NCBI GenBank assembly: GCA_029932015.1
Contig: JAOZQW010000099.1
Coordinates: forward strand, 1-7,818
DNA: 7,818 bases
Reading direction: 5' to 3'
Source of the DNA: Candidatus Fermentibacteraceae bacterium
GTDB lineage: Bacteria; Fermentibacterota; Fermentibacteria; Fermentibacterales; JCC-6
The notes under the pieces are model-generated. The model did not search any database, was not told the DNA's origin, and saw nothing but the letters and a program-made list of their open reading frames with translations. This document shows, piece after piece, positions 5,979-7,818 of the stretch. A program made the position numbers and the translations under genes. The first letter of the stretch is position 1, and each line of letters starts with the position of its first letter.

Positions 5979-6557
5979 ATGAGATACAATTCCAACGGAT
6001 CTGCGGTACTCGCGGACAGACTGTTCTCCTCCGATGGCATCGCGCGTAGCCTGCTCGCAGTGGTTTGCGGTACGGCGCTTATGGTCATCTGCGCGAGGAT
6101 CGAGATACCTGCCTGGCCTGTTCCGCTTACGGGGCAGACACTCGGACTCTTTCTGACCGCCGCTCTGCTGGGTTCTGCCAGAGGCAGCCTTAGTGCTACG
6201 GGTTATCTCGCGATGGGAGCTGCGGGTCTTCCTGTCTTTGCCGGGGGTGCCTCGGGCCTGACCGCTTTCGCAGGTCCGACAGCAGGATACCTGGCCGGCT
6301 TCATACCGGCTGCATTTATTGTCGGTCTTCTCTGCGAGAGGGGATGGAGCAGGCGGGTCTATACAACAGCAGCAGCAATGTTCATCGCCTCCATTGTGAT
6401 CTACATTCCTGGGATCATCTGGCTCTCAAGGTTCACAGGGGCATCTGATGTCTTCAGTTATGGTCTGATCCCCTTCATTCCCGGAGATCTCTTCAAGATT
6501 CTGACCGCATCGCTCCTTCTTCCAGCGGGATGGAGACTGGTTGACAGACAGAGGTGA
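5979..6557 (+). CDS. bioY: BioY biotin transporter, ECF S-component
   Basis: BioY is the membrane substrate-binding protein of energy-coupling-factor biotin uptake and pairs with EcfA ATPases and EcfT. The product has 192 residues and about six hydrophobic segments, the BioY length. Family landmarks are PAWPVPLTGQTLG (about 44-56), the run after GSARGSLSATGYLAMGAAG, GLPVFAGG, FAGPTAGYLAGF with the GPTxGY motif, and FIPGDLFKILTAS near the C-terminus. I prefer the ATG at 5979, preceded by GGAG at 5965-5968 (10-base spacer). An ATG at 5958 would add seven residues but lacks any ribosome site. The gene sits 54 bases after leuD on the same strand. No EcfA or EcfT gene is seen, so it must use a shared module elsewhere or work alone, as some BioY proteins do. 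Confidence 0.95.
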   Translation: MRYNSNGSAVLADRLFSSDGIARSLLAVVCGTALMVICARIEIPAWPVPLTGQTLGLFLTAALLGSARGSLSATGYLAMGAAGLPVFAGGASGLTAFAGPTAGYLAGFIPAAFIVGLLCERGWSRRVYTTAAAMFIASIVIYIPGIIWLSRFTGASDVFSYGLIPFIPGDLFKILTASLLLPAGWRLVDRQR

Positions 6558-6662
6558 GGTCAAACTGAAATTCCAGTAAATGACGGATGACAATCGATGG
6601 GAAATTCGTAGATTATGATGTAAGATAGTCGAAGTGCATTATGGTATTGAAAGGGGTGTAGA
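6558..6662 (+). promoter_or_regulatory. Intergenic region before the exported-protein gene, with weak promoter elements
   Basis: These 105 bases are AT-richer than the flanking genes. TATGAT at 6614-6619 is a 5/6 match to a -10 box. The best -35-like sequence, ATGACA at 6587-6592, is 21 bases away, which is too far for a standard promoter. An independent promoter is plausible because the gap is the largest in the + strand run after 271 and the next gene is of a different kind, but it is not demonstrated. Confidence 0.3.
6651..6657 (+). promoter_or_regulatory. Ribosome binding site before 6663
   Basis: AAGGGGT ends 5 bases before the ATG at 6663 and supports that start, which also begins a clean signal peptide. 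Confidence 0.6.
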
Positions 6663-7268
6663 ATGAAGAATCTTCTCTTTGCTGTTGTTCTGCTGGCTTC
6701 TGCCCAGCTCGCTTTTGCGGACACGGTCACCTATGGCTGGGAGGGGACGGAGACAGTCCTTGCCCTCTATGGCACAGGTGAGCCACCCATGAATGTGGCA
6801 ATTGCTACAGATCCAGTTCATAGTGGATCGCAGTCTCTCTACCTCGAGGACAATTCACCCACTGGTACTCCCGCAGCATACATTGTCTGGGTTCTCGGTC
6901 TTCAGGATGGTGATGAGGTTACGGCCTCTATCTGGCGCTATGACACGACTCCCAGCGCCTCTCCATCATGCAGGATATGGGGACACTGGAATGATGATCC
7001 CGGTGACGTGATGGGTTACAACGGCAGCGCCAGTGGTGAAACTGATTACGGTCCCGGCACCGGATGGGATGAGACAGGCTACACCTGGACCGTTGCTGAT
7101 GGTCATACCGGCCTTATCATCGAGATGCGCACTTACTCTTCCGCGGGTGATGCGGTCTGGGTGGATGACCTGTCAGTCACTGCTCCTTCCGGATGCACTA
7201 TCCTGACTCCGGACAACTTCGTGTCACTCCAGGCTAGTACCTGGGCCGAGATCAAGGCGCAGTTCTAG
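6663..7268 (+). CDS. Exported CBM-like beta-sandwich protein of unknown function
   Basis: The product has 201 residues. Residues 1-19 form a signal peptide: MKN, then a hydrophobic core, then AFA before the mature start DTVTYGWEG. The mature part looks like a carbohydrate-binding-module jelly roll. GWEGTETVLALYG opens it, DPVHSGSQSLYLED is the typical SGxxSL strand, YIVWVLGLQDGDEVTASIWR is the x-GDxVTxSxW strand, and WVDDLSVTAPSG closes the domain like the W(V/I)DDVSVT end of CBM4/9-type folds. It is rich in Gly, Asp and Thr. Two mature cysteines (in SCRIW and GCTI) could form a disulfide. After the domain a short tail ends in STWAEIKAQF, which belongs to no strand of the fold. No catalytic motif is visible. 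It might bind glycan or be an extracellular structural protein. I do not recognise a named family. A hairpin terminator follows. Confidence 0.82.
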   Translation: MKNLLFAVVLLASAQLAFADTVTYGWEGTETVLALYGTGEPPMNVAIATDPVHSGSQSLYLEDNSPTGTPAAYIVWVLGLQDGDEVTASIWRYDTTPSASPSCRIWGHWNDDPGDVMGYNGSASGETDYGPGTGWDETGYTWTVADGHTGLIIEMRTYSSAGDAVWVDDLSVTAPSGCTILTPDNFVSLQASTWAEIKAQF

Positions 7269-7292
7269 GCAGCAGTATCTGTACGTTTTGTG

Positions 7293-7319
7293 AGAGCCCG
7301 GCCACTTTGGCCGGGCTCT
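7293..7319 (+). terminator. GC-rich hairpin terminator with a poor T-tract
   Basis: Perfect 11-bp arms, AGAGCCCGGCC at 7293-7303 and GGCCGGGCTCT at 7309-7319, enclose the loop ACTTT. It lies 24 bases after the stop of the exported-protein gene. Only TTCTC follows, so it is a strong hairpin with a weak U-tract and may terminate incompletely. The next gene starts 21 bases later. Confidence 0.75.
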
Positions 7320-7330
7320 TCTCAGTTCGA

Positions 7331-7335
7331 GGAGG
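7331..7335 (+). promoter_or_regulatory. Ribosome binding site before 7341
   Basis: GGAGG lies 5 bases before the ATG at 7341. It excludes an upstream in-frame start near 7290 that would translate the terminator hairpin. Confidence 0.7.
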
Positions 7336-7340
7336 GGAAG

Positions 7341-7715
7341 ATGGAACTGAAGCAGTTCAGATATTCCAGGGATAATCTTGGTTATCTGCTGTACGGCGAT
7401 TCATACGCAATAGCCGTGGATGGCGGAGCTCCAGCGGAAATGCTGGAATTCCTGTCTTCCTCCGGGCTTGATCTCCGATGGGTTGCGAACACCCATTCCC
7501 ACGCCGATCATACCTGTGGTAATCTTGAGCTTCTCGAAAAGACTGATGCTGATCTTATTGCATTCGAGGTTCTCAGGAACATGGATCAGCTTGAGCTTGA
7601 GGGTGAGAGGATCACTGTCATTCACACGCCGGGCCACACTGCAGCGGTGGAGATCACTGCTGTCCATTATGTGAGCGGAATGATAGCTGGCGGGAGAATC
7701 CGAACCGCAGGCTAG
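7341..7715 (+). CDS. MBL-fold hydrolase (glyoxalase II-like), N-terminal half only; truncated
   Basis: The product has 124 residues, about half the usual 210-250 of glyoxalase II-like enzymes. The first part is intact: strands ending in YAIAVDGG, then THSHADH at 51-57 supplying ligands H52, H54, D56 and H57, GN after it, and HTPGHT with ligand H99. In relatives a segment with SGD(T) carrying the bridging Asp and a last His should follow. Here the chain changes to TAVHYVSGMIAGGRIRTAG and stops, with no Asp ligand and no final His. None of the three + strand frames after about 7640 continues the fold, so one frameshift would not repair it. It is probably a broken gene whose 3' half was lost, although the start and ribosome site remain good. 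It could still be expressed but should lack a complete metal site. Its TAG overlaps the stop of a convergent gene. Confidence 0.75.
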   Translation: MELKQFRYSRDNLGYLLYGDSYAIAVDGGAPAEMLEFLSSSGLDLRWVANTHSHADHTCGNLELLEKTDADLIAFEVLRNMDQLELEGERITVIHTPGHTAAVEITAVHYVSGMIAGGRIRTAG

Positions 7716-7818
7716 TCCAGCATCGAGCCACTTGCGGTGTTCAGAAGCTGCACTGGCAGTTCTATCGTGAAAAGCGTGTCTTCCCCCTCGCTTGATGGCA
7801 ATCCGAGTACAAGAAGCA
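7712..7818 (-). CDS. C-terminal end of a probable sensor histidine kinase (5' partial)
   Basis: On the minus strand a frame is open from the window edge to a TAG (complement of 7712-7714) and gives 34 residues. LPSSEGEDTLFTIELPVQ matches the end of histidine-kinase ATPase domains, where S-S/E-x-G-x-G-T-x-F-x-I-x-LP closes the HATPase_c fold. Asp stands in place of the usual second Gly before Thr. A tail of about 11 residues, ending in SGSMLD, follows. The other two minus frames give less convincing protein: one stops after 18 codons and the other stays open but has no family resemblance. If correct, the kinase gene enters from the right and converges on the truncated MBL gene. Only the last strands are visible, so any sensor domain or partner regulator is unknown. 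Confidence 0.55.
   Translation of the reverse strand, partial: LLVLGLPSSEGEDTLFTIELPVQLLNTASGSMLD

Noticed and set aside
6541..6569. TTGACA at 6541-6546 as a -35 box
   Set aside because: It lies in the last codons of bioY, and no -10-like sequence occurs 16-18 bases downstream.
1..7818. CRISPR array, tRNA, rRNA, transposase or tandem repeats
   Set aside because: I saw no regularly spaced repeats, no cloverleaf or rRNA-like stretches and no recombinase motifs in any frame.

Overview
The window is gene-dense bacterial DNA of moderately high GC with strong Shine-Dalgarno sites and short intergenic gaps. Almost everything reads on the + strand. The first bases hold the C-terminal end of a secreted protein with a FlgD/type IX-like sorting tail. 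A second exported protein with a CBM-like fold lies near the right end. Such tails are typical of the FCB group and related candidate phyla (for example Fermentibacterota, Eisenbacteria, WOR-3, Latescibacterota). That lineage placement is an inference, not something the window proves.

Layout. 2-124 is the 3' end of a secreted or surface protein. 125-270 is a non-coding leader. 271-5924 holds six tightly packed genes: alanine racemase (alr), an MBL-fold protein resembling class II cyclic-nucleotide phosphodiesterases, a NamZ/DUF1343 exo-beta-N-acetylmuramidase, a calcineurin-like metallophosphoesterase, and the large and small subunits of a LeuCD/HacAB-type hydro-lyase. Four of the five junctions overlap (ATGA, GTGA, a 19-base overlap, TGATG), so this looks like one translationally coupled operon. 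After a 54-base gap with an inverted repeat comes bioY (5979-6557), the biotin S-component. 6663-7268 is a small exported beta-sandwich protein followed by a GC-rich hairpin terminator. 7341-7715 encodes only the N-terminal half of a glyoxalase II-like MBL hydrolase. It meets, stop codon over stop codon, a minus-strand gene whose visible end looks like the C-terminus of a histidine kinase.

How the genes fit together. Alr supplies D-alanine for peptidoglycan, and NamZ removes MurNAc from the non-reducing end of peptidoglycan fragments, so this pair suggests wall synthesis and recycling. NamZ has no signal peptide here, which points to cytoplasmic recycling. The hydro-lyase pair and BioY look like general metabolism sharing the transcript. 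No leuA, leuB or ECF ATPase genes are present, so the hydro-lyase substrate and the partners of BioY cannot be read from context.

The points most worth a second look are two short-spacer palindromes placed identically (2 bases) before the start codons of alr and namZ, both of which lack a normal ribosome binding site; the signal-less NamZ; the divergent LeuD substrate loop; the halved MBL gene at the convergent junction; and the C-terminal tail of the exported protein. I did not find a clear new defence, mobile or RNA system. There is no CRISPR array, tRNA, rRNA or insertion sequence that I can support.
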